Program-made: the position numbers and the translations under genes
Notes under the pieces: generated by a model
Database searches by the model: none
What the model was told of the DNA's origin: nothing
What the model saw: only the letters and a program-made list of their open reading frames with translations
Origin: a virus
Direction: 5' to 3' (one strand)
IMG/VR virus record: IMGVR_UViG_3300050120_000169
Coordinates: 1 to 64,000 of that record
Length of the DNA stretch: 64,000 nt
In this document: piece by piece, positions 56,001-63,320 of the stretch
Layout of the letters: each line of letters starts with the position of its first letter
Numbering within the stretch: position 1 is the stretch's first letter

Positions 56001-56503
56001 TTGTTGTTGGCATTGATCCGAGCACCTGGGTAGGCCTAGCCAGAAGTGACGGCCATGGCGACATCATGGGCAAGTGTGTACACGTAGATCTGGTTGGCTG
56101 GGAACGCGTGCAATTGATTGCGGAAAACGTGTACAGAACCCTGGAGGTTTGGGAGCCAGAGTTGGCGGTAATAGAAAATTATGCCCTAGGGATGAAAAAA
56201 AGCCCCGATACCCTAGTGACACTGATCGCAATCGGTACTATGATTAGATCCTCGTTGTACAACTTGAACATCCCCTGGATTGAAATTAGACCCAGTACGC
56301 TCAAGAAATGGACAACCGGTAAAGGCAATGCCAAGAAGCCACAGATGGCGGAAGCAGTGAAGAATCGGTGGGGTTACACTTCCCCCTCTGATGACATTGT
56401 AGATGCAGCGGCCCTCGCAGAAATGGGCCACATTCTTGTAGCAAATGGGTTAAAAAATCTTCCAGACGGAGTAAAACATGGACTCAGCAACTTTCAAGCG
56501 TGA
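55997..56503 (+). CDS. ruvC: RuvC-like Holliday junction resolvase
   Basis: A 168-residue protein; ATG 55997 overlaps the previous stop (ATGA). VVGIDPSTWVGLA holds the first catalytic Asp (residue 7), LAVIENYALGM the Glu, RPSTLKKWTTGKGNAKK the connecting part and PSDDIVDAAALAEMG the last Asp residues, the full RuvC set. It would resolve Holliday junctions made by the RecA/UvsX pathway. A palindrome copy is read as VQLIAEN at about residue 40. Confidence 0.85.
   Translation: MIVVGIDPSTWVGLARSDGHGDIMGKCVHVDLVGWERVQLIAENVYRTLEVWEPELAVIENYALGMKKSPDTLVTLIAIGTMIRSSLYNLNIPWIEIRPSTLKKWTTGKGNAKKPQMAEAVKNRWGYTSPSDDIVDAAALAEMGHILVANGLKNLPDGVKHGLSNFQA
56108..56123. repeat. Dispersed palindrome, TTGA-loop copy, intragenic
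   Basis: GTGCAATTGATTGCGG; read in frame as V-Q-L-I-A-E-N inside ruvC. Confidence 0.85.
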
Positions 56504-57200
56504 CGTATTCCGCACGGTGGGAGTGAAGACGGCTAAATTTGGGTTGCGCAACACCGCTCGATCTAACGCAGACGCGAATTTGTTTCACGGAATTATGGGT
56601 TTGAACACCGAAGTAGGCGGTATGCTGCAAGGCCTCCAGCCTTATCTCCTGGGATTCCAGCTTAGCCCGGAACTATTGCAAAACGCGTTCTTGTCGCTGG
56701 GCGGTGTGGGCTACTATGCCGTGATGGTCGCCAAGACTCTCAAGGTCAAAGTACCCGGTGCGGGCAAGAAATCCAAGCTGAAAGACATGACGCCCACCGA
56801 GGCGCTGCTGACCCTTGACCAGCTTGCGGGTGATCTGCTGTATGCGGCGATGGGTGTTTTCCATTCTGGCGAAGTCAGCAAGGCGGATGCGGCAGTGGCT
56901 ATTGAGCAGTTCATGAAAGTCTTGTGGCCGGTGGCTTACGACCTCGTGAGTGTGCCTATGTCTGACGTGTTCGAGAACTACGTCGAGCGGATTGCCCCGG
57001 CATACCCAGTAGGCCTATTTTCCACCAATGAGGAAATGATCGGCAATGCCAAGACGGCCATGCTTGCCGATGAAGACCAGCACATTCAGCAATACGTGGA
57101 TGCGCGTAAGCAGGCACAGGCGGTTAAAAAGTCAGCCAAGTTGGCAGTGAAGCTGGCGAAAGAAGGGATGGACAAAGCCGAGAAAGCTGAAGCGGCCTAG
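56478..57200 (+). CDS. Hypothetical protein, MazG-like in part
   Basis: A 240-residue helical protein whose start (with CAGACGGAGT upstream) lies within the end of ruvC. LFHGIMGLNTEVGGMLQGLQ and LDQLAGDLLYAAMGVF resemble the E-x-x-E and G-D-x-x-Y helices of MazG-type nucleotide pyrophosphohydrolases, but key acidic residues are partly missing. The C-terminal 60 residues are a Lys/Ala coiled coil. If MazG-related, it may act on (p)ppGpp or modified nucleotides; I hold this loosely. Confidence 0.5.
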   Translation: MDSATFKRDVFRTVGVKTAKFGLRNTARSNADANLFHGIMGLNTEVGGMLQGLQPYLLGFQLSPELLQNAFLSLGGVGYYAVMVAKTLKVKVPGAGKKSKLKDMTPTEALLTLDQLAGDLLYAAMGVFHSGEVSKADAAVAIEQFMKVLWPVAYDLVSVPMSDVFENYVERIAPAYPVGLFSTNEEMIGNAKTAMLADEDQHIQQYVDARKQAQAVKKSAKLAVKLAKEGMDKAEKAEAA

Positions 57201-57215
57201 TGCAATTGATTGCGG
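57200..57215. repeat. Dispersed palindrome, TTGA-loop copy, upstream of a promoter
   Basis: GTGCAATTGATTGCGG, starting on the last base of the previous stop and ending seven bases before the -35 box at 57223; operator-like position as at 38537. Confidence 0.9.
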
Positions 57216-57222
57216 AAACCCT

Positions 57223-57250
57223 TTGACAAATGGGGCGCACGCGTTATAAT
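57223..57250 (+). promoter_or_regulatory. Early-type promoter, TTTGACAAA class, consensus -10
   Basis: TTGACA (57223-57228), 16 bp spacer, TATAAT (57245-57250). The best of the six promoters. Confidence 0.9.
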
Positions 57251-57293
57251 CAATTCATAAGTTTTAATGAAACATACACAGACGGAGTATCAC

Positions 57294-58109
57294 ATGACCG
57301 ACGAAGTAATGACAGACGCAGAAGAACAGCAACCCCTCGAAAAAGTTGACGTAGGGGTGAAATCCAAAGGCAAGGCCACGGGTAACACCATCGCAGACGT
57401 GGCGGCCAAGGTCGAAGGACTGACCAAAACCAAAGCCCGCAATCGTGCCGACGAACTGGCTGAAAACATCGAAGCCAATTACTTCGAACTGGGCGGCGTG
57501 CTGAAGGTGATCATGGATAACGGGTGGTTCGAAGGCTATGACAGCTTCCAAACCTTCGTGTTTGAACGCTATGGTTTCCAGAAGCGCAAGGCCGAGTACC
57601 TGATGGGTCTGTATGACCATCTGGTGACCAAGCAAATCCCGTGGGAAAAAGTCGCACATCTGGGTTGGACTAAGGTTGCAATCCTGGCCTCTGTACTGAC
57701 GCTCGAAAACCTTGACGAATGGGTGGCACGAGCCGAAGCATCGACGGTGCTGCAATTGACGGCTATGATCAAGGCCAAACCAGAAAGCGGCGGCGAGTCC
57801 ACCACCAGTGACGAGGTGGTTACGCTCAAGTACAAGTTTCACAAGGATCAGGCTGAAACGATCCAAACCGGGCTTGCCAAGGCCAAGGGCGATTTCCAGA
57901 CCGAGTATGATACGGTCGCAATGGAAAACGTGTTTGCTGGCTATCTGGCAGGGCAATTCGGCGCGGCACCTTCAGCAGGGGGCGACCTCAAGGCGATCAT
58001 GAAGGACGCTGGGTGGGAAGCCGTCTTGGGAGCTTTCGATGAACTGTTCCCCGAAATCAATCTGGCAGTAACGCTACCCGGTACGGACGCCGAGCAAGCA
58101 GCGGCGTAA
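57294..58109 (+). CDS. Hypothetical protein with plasmid/phage helical domain
   Basis: A 271-residue protein; ATG 57294 follows ACATACACAGACGGAGT. After an acidic N-terminus, residues about 45-125 (ENIEANYFELGGVLKVIMDNG, YDSFQTFVFERYGFQKRKAEYL, GLYDHLVTKQIPW) form the helical G-x-x-L-x-x-I...S-F-x-x-F-V...R-x-A-x-Y-L pattern seen in DUF3102-like and KorB/ParB-associated proteins of phages and plasmids; it may bind DNA. The last part is a helical domain. Ends with a double terminator. It is driven by the strongest early promoter. Confidence 0.55.
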   Translation: MTDEVMTDAEEQQPLEKVDVGVKSKGKATGNTIADVAAKVEGLTKTKARNRADELAENIEANYFELGGVLKVIMDNGWFEGYDSFQTFVFERYGFQKRKAEYLMGLYDHLVTKQIPWEKVAHLGWTKVAILASVLTLENLDEWVARAEASTVLQLTAMIKAKPESGGESTTSDEVVTLKYKFHKDQAETIQTGLAKAKGDFQTEYDTVAMENVFAGYLAGQFGAAPSAGGDLKAIMKDAGWEAVLGAFDELFPEINLAVTLPGTDAEQAAA

Positions 58110-58118
58110 CGCGTCTCC

Positions 58119-58153
58119 AGCACTGCTTCATTCCCCATGGGGCAGTGCTTTTC
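58119..58153 (+). terminator. Intrinsic terminator, first of a pair
   Basis: AGCACTGC (58119-58126) pairs with GCAGTGCT (58142-58149), followed by TTTTCT. Confidence 0.85.
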
Positions 58154-58157
58154 TAGC

Positions 58158-58191
58158 GGGAAGGCTTTTTAACCCGGCCTTCCCCTTTTTT
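58158..58191 (+). terminator. Intrinsic terminator, second of a pair
   Basis: GGGAAGGC (58158-58165) pairs with GCCTTCCC (58177-58184), followed by CTTTTTT. With the first hairpin it isolates the deacetylase/glycosyltransferase block. Confidence 0.85.
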
Positions 58192-58212
58192 ACCTCTAAA
58201 GGAGTAGATGCC

Positions 58213-58491
58213 GTGTCGGTAACCATTATCCGGCCCGTTTCATCGCCCAAAACTCCGCCCGTTGCAGATCCTGCTGTACCCCACGAGTACAATATTCTTG
58301 ATGCCCTTGCTGAATTGCATTCGCATAAAGGTACGCTTATGCTCGTACACCGGAGTTCACCAGAGGCTTATCAGGTGCTGGCGTACGACAAAGACACCGG
58401 ACGGGTTAAGTTGAAAGGCCCACACGGGCAATTGCTGCACCCTGTTGTGACGGCGCGTGAAGCTGCGCTATACACCCCGTTGTGGAGGTAG
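58213..58491 (+). CDS. Small hypothetical protein, GTG start
   Basis: A 92-residue protein; GGAGTAG lies upstream of GTG 58213. VTIIRPVSSPKTPPVADPA, then a beta domain LHSHKGTLMLVHRSSPEAYQV and KDTGRVKLKGPHGQLLHPVV. It could be a small SH3-like or binding domain. Opens the downstream operon. Confidence 0.5.
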   Translation: MSVTIIRPVSSPKTPPVADPAVPHEYNILDALAELHSHKGTLMLVHRSSPEAYQVLAYDKDTGRVKLKGPHGQLLHPVVTAREAALYTPLWR

Positions 58492-58494
58492 AAC

Positions 58495-58713
58495 GTGAAC
58501 AAAGAGCAAGTACTTCAGGAGCTAGTGGGTAAGCTGCGTGAGCTTGACCTTGATGACGGAGTGGTTGGCATCATTGCCGTCAAAGGCCGCAACGAAACCA
58601 CGACCGTGCAGGCATTCAGCACGGCTCATAACAGTTTGATGGCGATTGACTACGCCCAGATCGTGCTCGATATAGCGTCGGCTATCAAACACCGAGTTCG
58701 GTCCATCGTCTAA
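58495..58713 (+). CDS. Small hypothetical protein, GTG start
   Basis: A 72-residue protein starting three bases after the previous stop with GGAGG upstream. VLQELVGKLRELDLDDGVVG, IIAVKGRNETTTVQAF and IDYAQIVLDIASAIKHRV: an alpha/beta layout. Not recognised. Confidence 0.5.
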   Translation: MNKEQVLQELVGKLRELDLDDGVVGIIAVKGRNETTTVQAFSTAHNSLMAIDYAQIVLDIASAIKHRVRSIV

Positions 58714-58714
58714 T

Positions 58715-59179
58715 ATGCTAAGCAAAGAACAAGCAGCCAAATATATGGTACTCGCATGGCTGAAGGATTGGTCCGTGCGGCTGTACCTGGGCACAATTTA
58801 CCAGACGAACATTCCAGAAGATCCAAAGCAAATCCATAAGGATTACCCTTGGATGCCAGTGTTGGAAAGTTTGTATTTCCATGGCCGAGGTCGTAAGTAT
58901 TGCCGTACCTTTATTGCAATGACTTACCCAGATCTGAATAATGCCCTATGCGACGCGGCGGATAATAAGGCGCTGTTGGCTTTGGCTCCGCGCATCTTGG
59001 GCCTGAATAACAAGAATATCCAACTGCAAACGATGTTGCGGAAACCAGATTATGCTGAATGTAAGCGTAGTCAGCTTGACTTTCAGGCAAATCGGATGAT
59101 GTCGGACAGCAAGCGGGAAGAACGAAAAAATGCCCTTCGTAGTAACTGGGGAACCGTTAAAGGGAAATGTAACTCATGA
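58715..59179 (+). CDS. Hypothetical protein
   Basis: A 154-residue helical, basic protein (EQAAKYMVLAWLKDWSVRLY, PWMPVLESLYFHGRGRKYCR, AADNKALLALAPRILGLNN) with a charged C-terminus. It precedes, and overlaps by four bases, the deacetylase gene, so it may be part of the same pathway. Not recognised. Confidence 0.5.
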   Translation: MLSKEQAAKYMVLAWLKDWSVRLYLGTIYQTNIPEDPKQIHKDYPWMPVLESLYFHGRGRKYCRTFIAMTYPDLNNALCDAADNKALLALAPRILGLNNKNIQLQTMLRKPDYAECKRSQLDFQANRMMSDSKREERKNALRSNWGTVKGKCNS

Positions 59180-59850
59180 AAACCCTTATTGTGTCTTGCC
59201 ACCCTGATGACGAAGCGATTAGTTGCGGGGGGTTGATTCAGAACCGCTTACGGGACGGCCACAGGGTATTTGTGTTGGCGATGTGTGGCCGGTATTACCA
59301 GTACCCAGATCCCGATAAGATGAAAGAGCTACGTCAGGCCCAGCACGCTGAGCTACAGGCTAGTTTGAATGTCCTGGGTAAGAATTATCTGGACCAGATA
59401 GCCTACGATTTTTGTGATTACTCCAATGGCGAACCCACCAAGGAGGGGTATCACAAGTGGCTGGACGTGATTGAAGACCACCTCGTACGGGGGTACGATG
59501 AAGTGGTTATTCCAAATCCCTACGATAACCATCAAGACCACCGGCATTTGCACGAGTGCTGTAAAATCGCCCTGCGCTCGTACAACCTGGGCGCGGTTAA
59601 GCGGATCCTGATGTGGCACGCCCTAGACGGTAGCTATCAGGAACGGTCAACATGGTTCGAACCTATGACCCTCGGCCAGCTTGAAAATAAGAAGAACGCC
59701 CTGTTGTGTTACCGCACTGAAGTACGGCCCCTGCCACACCCTAGGGCACTGGATAACCTTGATGCTCACGCACGAGTAACCGGTAGTCAGGCAGGGTTGC
59801 TGTACGCCGAGCCTTTTACCGTCTATATGATTCGTGGAGAATTAGAATGA
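59176..59850 (+). CDS. PIG-L (LmbE-like) N-acetyl-sugar deacetylase
   Basis: A 224-residue protein. VSCHPDDEAISCGGLI at residues 6-21 is the PIG-L zinc and catalytic motif (H-P-D-D-E, His9, Asp11-12), and NPYDNHQDHRHLHECCKIALR (about 113-132) gives the second H-x-D-H-x-x-H set. Length and order fit single-domain LmbE deacetylases that remove N-acetyl groups from sugar residues. Overlaps neighbours at both ends (ATGA), with a methyltransferase-fold and a glycosyltransferase gene downstream, so it probably acts on an N-acetylated sugar attached or to be attached by them. Confidence 0.85.
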   Translation: MKTLIVSCHPDDEAISCGGLIQNRLRDGHRVFVLAMCGRYYQYPDPDKMKELRQAQHAELQASLNVLGKNYLDQIAYDFCDYSNGEPTKEGYHKWLDVIEDHLVRGYDEVVIPNPYDNHQDHRHLHECCKIALRSYNLGAVKRILMWHALDGSYQERSTWFEPMTLGQLENKKNALLCYRTEVRPLPHPRALDNLDAHARVTGSQAGLLYAEPFTVYMIRGELE

Positions 59851-60539
59851 AAATCGAACAAATTGATGTGAGTTTGGCGTCGGCTCAGGCATCGTCAAAT
59901 TTCTTTAACGCGTTGTCGAAAGTGTACGATCTGTCGAATATGGAGGTGCTCGATGCCTTCGCCCGTAATGGGCAACTGACGGTTAGCCATTATGCCCACT
60001 GGGTAAAGGCCGTAGACTGTTGGGAGTTTTGCGATGAGCATCGGGAGGCGCTGCAATCAATTGCGGGTGTGCGTGAGGTGGTAATCGGCTGTTCGTATGA
60101 CTTGTCCGATGCCGAACGTATCATGGAAGTGAGCAAGTACGACATGGTGGTAATTGATGCCCCACAAAGCTTCCATAACAGTAATCACGGTGGTCCGATG
60201 TGTGGGCATTTGGATTTTCTGACGGACTACACCGAACACCTGTTGAAAGACCGGGCACTGGTTATGTTGTACGTCAACAAGGTGCCTTACGATCCGGCGA
60301 AGGAAGGACACCACGGGCTAGACTCGTACGAGAACTTCGATTTTGATATGTGGATGAAGCGCCGATTAGAGTTTTACGGCTGGGTGGACATCAATGAGCA
60401 GGTTGCCTTACAGGCCTACGAGGATGTTTTTCACCGGATGGGCCGCAAGATCAAGTCGGTTTTCATGCACCCCCTGCCGGATAATGTTCCCGGCAAACCG
60501 CCTGCATTCTATATGGTGCTCGAAACGGTCAAGGTATAG
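59847..60539 (+). CDS. Methyltransferase-fold protein
   Basis: A 230-residue protein. MEVLDAFARNGQLTVSHYAHWVKAVDCWEFCDEH (about residues 32-66) is a Rossmann SAM-binding entry with D-x-F-A-R-N-G replacing the usual E/D-x-G-x-G-x-G, and YDMVVIDAPQSFHNSN (about 96-112) is the catalytic-strand region. C-terminal YENFDFDMWMKRRLEFYGW follows. Substrate unknown. Coupled to the deacetylase by ATGA and to the glycosyltransferase two bases later. A palindrome copy is read as LQSIAGV. Confidence 0.6.
   Translation: MKIEQIDVSLASAQASSNFFNALSKVYDLSNMEVLDAFARNGQLTVSHYAHWVKAVDCWEFCDEHREALQSIAGVREVVIGCSYDLSDAERIMEVSKYDMVVIDAPQSFHNSNHGGPMCGHLDFLTDYTEHLLKDRALVMLYVNKVPYDPAKEGHHGLDSYENFDFDMWMKRRLEFYGWVDINEQVALQAYEDVFHRMGRKIKSVFMHPLPDNVPGKPPAFYMVLETVKV
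60051..60066. repeat. Dispersed palindrome, TCAA-loop copy, intragenic
   Basis: CTGCAATCAATTGCGG; read in frame as L-Q-S-I-A-G in the methyltransferase-fold gene. Confidence 0.85.
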
Positions 60540-60541
60540 AC

Positions 60542-61972
60542 ATGAAAATTCTTGTGGATCCGGTCTACACCCAGCGTGTTCGCATTTGCTCCGGCAGCTA
60601 TCTTGCGTGGCAGATAGTCGAGGAAATGAGCAAGCGCCGCGAGGATGTATTTTTCTATATGATCCTGCCCGAAGAAAAAATGGAGCAGGCGGACTGGGAT
60701 TGGATCAACAGTAGGCCCTACCGCGACCGAGTTACGCTGCTAGACATGTACACCAATCCGGTGGATCGGTTGAGTGAGTTGTACATGCTGCGCGATGGCT
60801 TGCATAAAATCTTGCACCCGCTTAACCGTAATACCTGGGATATCGATATTGTGGTCAGTGGCCGGATCCCGGTGTTGAAACATATGATGATCCACAGTAG
60901 TAGACCGGGCGGTAAGCTACGTAGTGCCAGGGCGTTCTTTGGCACTGACAACATGCCCTGCCTGCCTGGACGGGACACAGTTCCGTGGCATGAGCACGCG
61001 TACGCCGACACGATTATGTCCTATGCTATGTCGGACGGAATCTTGATCAGTGGTATGTGGATGAAGAAGCTGATCGCGCACACGGCCCGTGAAGTATTGT
61101 CACCAGCTTGGCAGAAACGTGCGTTGGCAAACGTGTACGGCGCGAACCTGATCAAGCTGGAGCGGCTCAAGATGGGACGAGATTATGTTCCCGGTAAGGA
61201 TTTCAATATCGGCTTTACCGGGCGCATTACCGGCACTCGGAATTTTGAGGGGGTGGCTGAGTTATTCCGTAAGCAATTCAGTTTCCCGCTTGGGCCAAAC
61301 AAGGCCTGCCTTAAATTCAGTATCAGTACGAACAGTCAGTGTGTTGGGGCGGCTGACGCGGGGGAGATCGATTTTATCGACTATCAGATGAATGACCGGG
61401 CGGCCTTTTACACATTTTTGGAGACCCAGCATCTGGTGGTCAACTTGAGTTCTACCGAGGACTTTTCGATTACCACGCACGAGACGTTGCGGCATGGCGT
61501 GCCGATGATTGTGTATGATCGGCCCTGGACTGAATTTTTAGGCCCAGACTACCCGTTCCGGGTAAAGGGTGAAACCGAGGCCTATGCATTGATTAACGCG
61601 TTTGTGGCCGATTATCCGAAGATGTACAAGCTATTCTCGGATTGGGAAAGCACTTGGTGGAAGAACTATGTGGAAAGTCCTGAAACCAACGTGACTACCA
61701 GCGAAAAGTTGATTCAACTGATCAATGATTTCGAAATCAAGCGGGCCGAGGCATTCCTTAAGCAGGGGGCTATGGCACGGGAGCGGCTGCAATCAATTGC
61801 GGAAACCGAACTGGATTTGACCGAGATAGCCTTTGAAAGCATCCCCAAAGGCGACCGGGTAACATCGCTGGCGCTGGGGCGTGTACCTAATACCTTGGTG
61901 TGGAAAGTCATTGCATACGAACTTGGTTATACTGATACAGCTAAAACCGGCATTATGGTAAGGAAGACCTAA
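60542..61972 (+). CDS. GT-B fold glycosyltransferase
   Basis: A 476-residue protein with two Rossmann-like halves: KILVDPVYTQRVRICSGSYL and DIDIVVSGRIPVLKHMMI in the first, FNIGFTGRITGTRNFEGVAELF and LVVNLSSTEDFSITTHETLRHGVPMIVYD in the second (E-D-F...H-E-x-L-x-x-G-V-P, the GT4-type nucleotide-sugar site). Cytoplasmic, no signal or membrane segment. With the deacetylase and methyltransferase-fold genes it forms a compact operon, most simply read as a DNA- or nucleotide-sugar-modification unit, or a surface-sugar modifier. Contains a palindrome copy read as LQSIAET. Confidence 0.8.
   Translation: MKILVDPVYTQRVRICSGSYLAWQIVEEMSKRREDVFFYMILPEEKMEQADWDWINSRPYRDRVTLLDMYTNPVDRLSELYMLRDGLHKILHPLNRNTWDIDIVVSGRIPVLKHMMIHSSRPGGKLRSARAFFGTDNMPCLPGRDTVPWHEHAYADTIMSYAMSDGILISGMWMKKLIAHTAREVLSPAWQKRALANVYGANLIKLERLKMGRDYVPGKDFNIGFTGRITGTRNFEGVAELFRKQFSFPLGPNKACLKFSISTNSQCVGAADAGEIDFIDYQMNDRAAFYTFLETQHLVVNLSSTEDFSITTHETLRHGVPMIVYDRPWTEFLGPDYPFRVKGETEAYALINAFVADYPKMYKLFSDWESTWWKNYVESPETNVTTSEKLIQLINDFEIKRAEAFLKQGAMARERLQSIAETELDLTEIAFESIPKGDRVTSLALGRVPNTLVWKVIAYELGYTDTAKTGIMVRKT
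61787..61802. repeat. Dispersed palindrome, TCAA-loop copy, intragenic
   Basis: CTGCAATCAATTGCGG; read in frame as L-Q-S-I-A-E-T in the glycosyltransferase gene. Confidence 0.85.
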
Positions 61973-62824
61973 ATGGATGCGCTGGAAAAGACCAAAGCCC
62001 TAGGCCGTGTTTTTCTGCCGGTGGAAGCGCTTGAGCCAAATAAAGATAACCCAAACACGATGTCGGACGCAGAATTTAATATGTTGTCCGATAACATCGA
62101 GAAGACTGGGATTACCGATCCAATTTTTGTTCGGCTTATTTCGCCAGGACAGTACCGTATTGTCGGTGGACACCACCGCTGGGAAGTGGCAAAGCTCCTG
62201 GGGTTTGTTGAAGTCCCATGCACTGTGATCGATGATCCCGAGTTCGATGATGATGCAGAAAAGTATCAAATGGTGCGTATGAACGTGATTCGAGGTCGCA
62301 TGACCCCGGATAAGTTCCTTAAGTTGTACAACAGTCTCAATAAGAAGCATGGGGCTGAAATCATGGCCGAGGCCTTCGGTTTTGTTGACGAAGAACAGTT
62401 CAAGAAGCTCACCAAGCAGATGAGCGCTACCTTACCACCGGAACTCCAAGGGGATTTTGAGAAGGCGGCCAAAGAAATCAAGACTATCGACGGCCTCTCT
62501 AAACTACTTAACGGGATGTTCAGTAAATATGGTAATACTCTCGACTATAACTTTATGTTGCTAGATTATGGCGGGAGAGATAGTGTGTGGATTCGTATGG
62601 CAGCTTCTGAAAAGAAAAAGCTGGTGTCCTTAGGGTATAAATGTGTAGATGGGTCGGTTAGTTTGGATTCTGTGTTGAATGGGTTGATTGACTTTTCTTT
62701 ATCAGACAAAGGTAGCCAGATATTGGCTCAATTGATAAAAGAAGGGAAGAAAGTTACACTTTCGGATGGGATTGAATTACCCACTCTGGAGAATTTAGAT
62801 GAGCACCCTAAAGGGCACTATTAG
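61973..62824 (+). CDS. ParB/sulfiredoxin-like nuclease or DNA-binding protein
   Basis: A 283-residue protein. VFLPVEALEPNKDNPNTM, MLSDNIEKTGITDPIFVRLI and YRIVGGHHRWEVAKLLGFVEVPCTVID form a complete ParB N-terminal (ParB/Srx) domain with the GGHHR motif (residues about 64-68). About residues 100-180 continue with MVRMNVIRGRMTPDKFLKL. From about residue 180 the DNA becomes AT-richer. ParB-like domains act as CTP-dependent DNA clamps or as DNA-modifying enzymes in phage base-modification operons, so its place after the glycosyltransferase is suggestive. It starts directly after the previous stop. Confidence 0.75.
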   Translation: MDALEKTKALGRVFLPVEALEPNKDNPNTMSDAEFNMLSDNIEKTGITDPIFVRLISPGQYRIVGGHHRWEVAKLLGFVEVPCTVIDDPEFDDDAEKYQMVRMNVIRGRMTPDKFLKLYNSLNKKHGAEIMAEAFGFVDEEQFKKLTKQMSATLPPELQGDFEKAAKEIKTIDGLSKLLNGMFSKYGNTLDYNFMLLDYGGRDSVWIRMAASEKKKLVSLGYKCVDGSVSLDSVLNGLIDFSLSDKGSQILAQLIKEGKKVTLSDGIELPTLENLDEHPKGHY

Positions 62825-63320
62825 AAAAGCTGGGAAGAAAGTAAGGGATTGGTTAGGTGATATTAAAGCTGTGCAATTGATTGCGGAAGGGTGCGGTGAA
62901 TGTATGCCCTATACTGGTCGAGTAGATAAAAACGGGTATGGTAGATGCCCCTGGGAAGGGGTTGGAAATACTTTAACGCATCGGTTAGCCTATGCAGTGG
63001 CTCATGACTTATCACTAACAGATATCGAGGGTGTAGTGGTTCGACACACTTGTGATAACCCTCCGTGTTGTAACCCTAATCATTTAGTTGTCGGGACACA
63101 CGGGGATAATTGCAAAGATAAAATTATTCGCGGAAGACTTCCGGTTGGAGAAGACGCAGGTCCGTCTAAATTGACCGAAGCCCAAGTTAGAGAAATTAAA
63201 ACTAGATTATTGGGCGGAGAACGTGGCAAAGTGTTAGCAAAAGAGTTTGGCGTCCACGTGATGACGATTAGTGATATCAAGCGTGGGGCCACATGGAGGC
63301 ATGTAAATGTCCAAGTTTAA
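62799..63320 (+). CDS. HNH_3-type homing endonuclease with HTH
   Basis: A 173-residue protein. CGECMPYTGRVDKNGYGRCPW, LTHRLAYAVAHD, VVRHTCDNPPCCNPNHLVVGTHGDNCKDKI is the HNH_3 signature. The end LTEAQVREIKTRL...LAKEFGVHVMTISDIKRG is a helix-turn-helix. Relative of the 45594 endonuclease. AT-rich. It overlaps parB-like by 26 bases and the next gene by 14 bases; the MS-x-L/F-K start is similar to that of the next gene (MSKFK). A palindrome copy lies near its start. Confidence 0.85.
   Translation: MSTLKGTIRKAGKKVRDWLGDIKAVQLIAEGCGECMPYTGRVDKNGYGRCPWEGVGNTLTHRLAYAVAHDLSLTDIEGVVVRHTCDNPPCCNPNHLVVGTHGDNCKDKIIRGRLPVGEDAGPSKLTEAQVREIKTRLLGGERGKVLAKEFGVHVMTISDIKRGATWRHVNVQV
62871..62886. repeat. Dispersed palindrome, TTGA-loop copy, intragenic
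   Basis: GTGCAATTGATTGCGG; read in frame as V-Q-L-I-A-E-G near the start of the HNH gene. Confidence 0.85.

Noticed and set aside
6779-57215. The palindromes as intrinsic terminators
   Set aside because: None is followed by a T-run, and several lie between a start codon and its promoter or inside genes.
59176-61972. Calling the cassette a TET/hydroxymethylcytosine pathway
   Set aside because: No oxygenase or cytosine-5 methyltransferase motif is present in the window, so only a general modification role is inferred.
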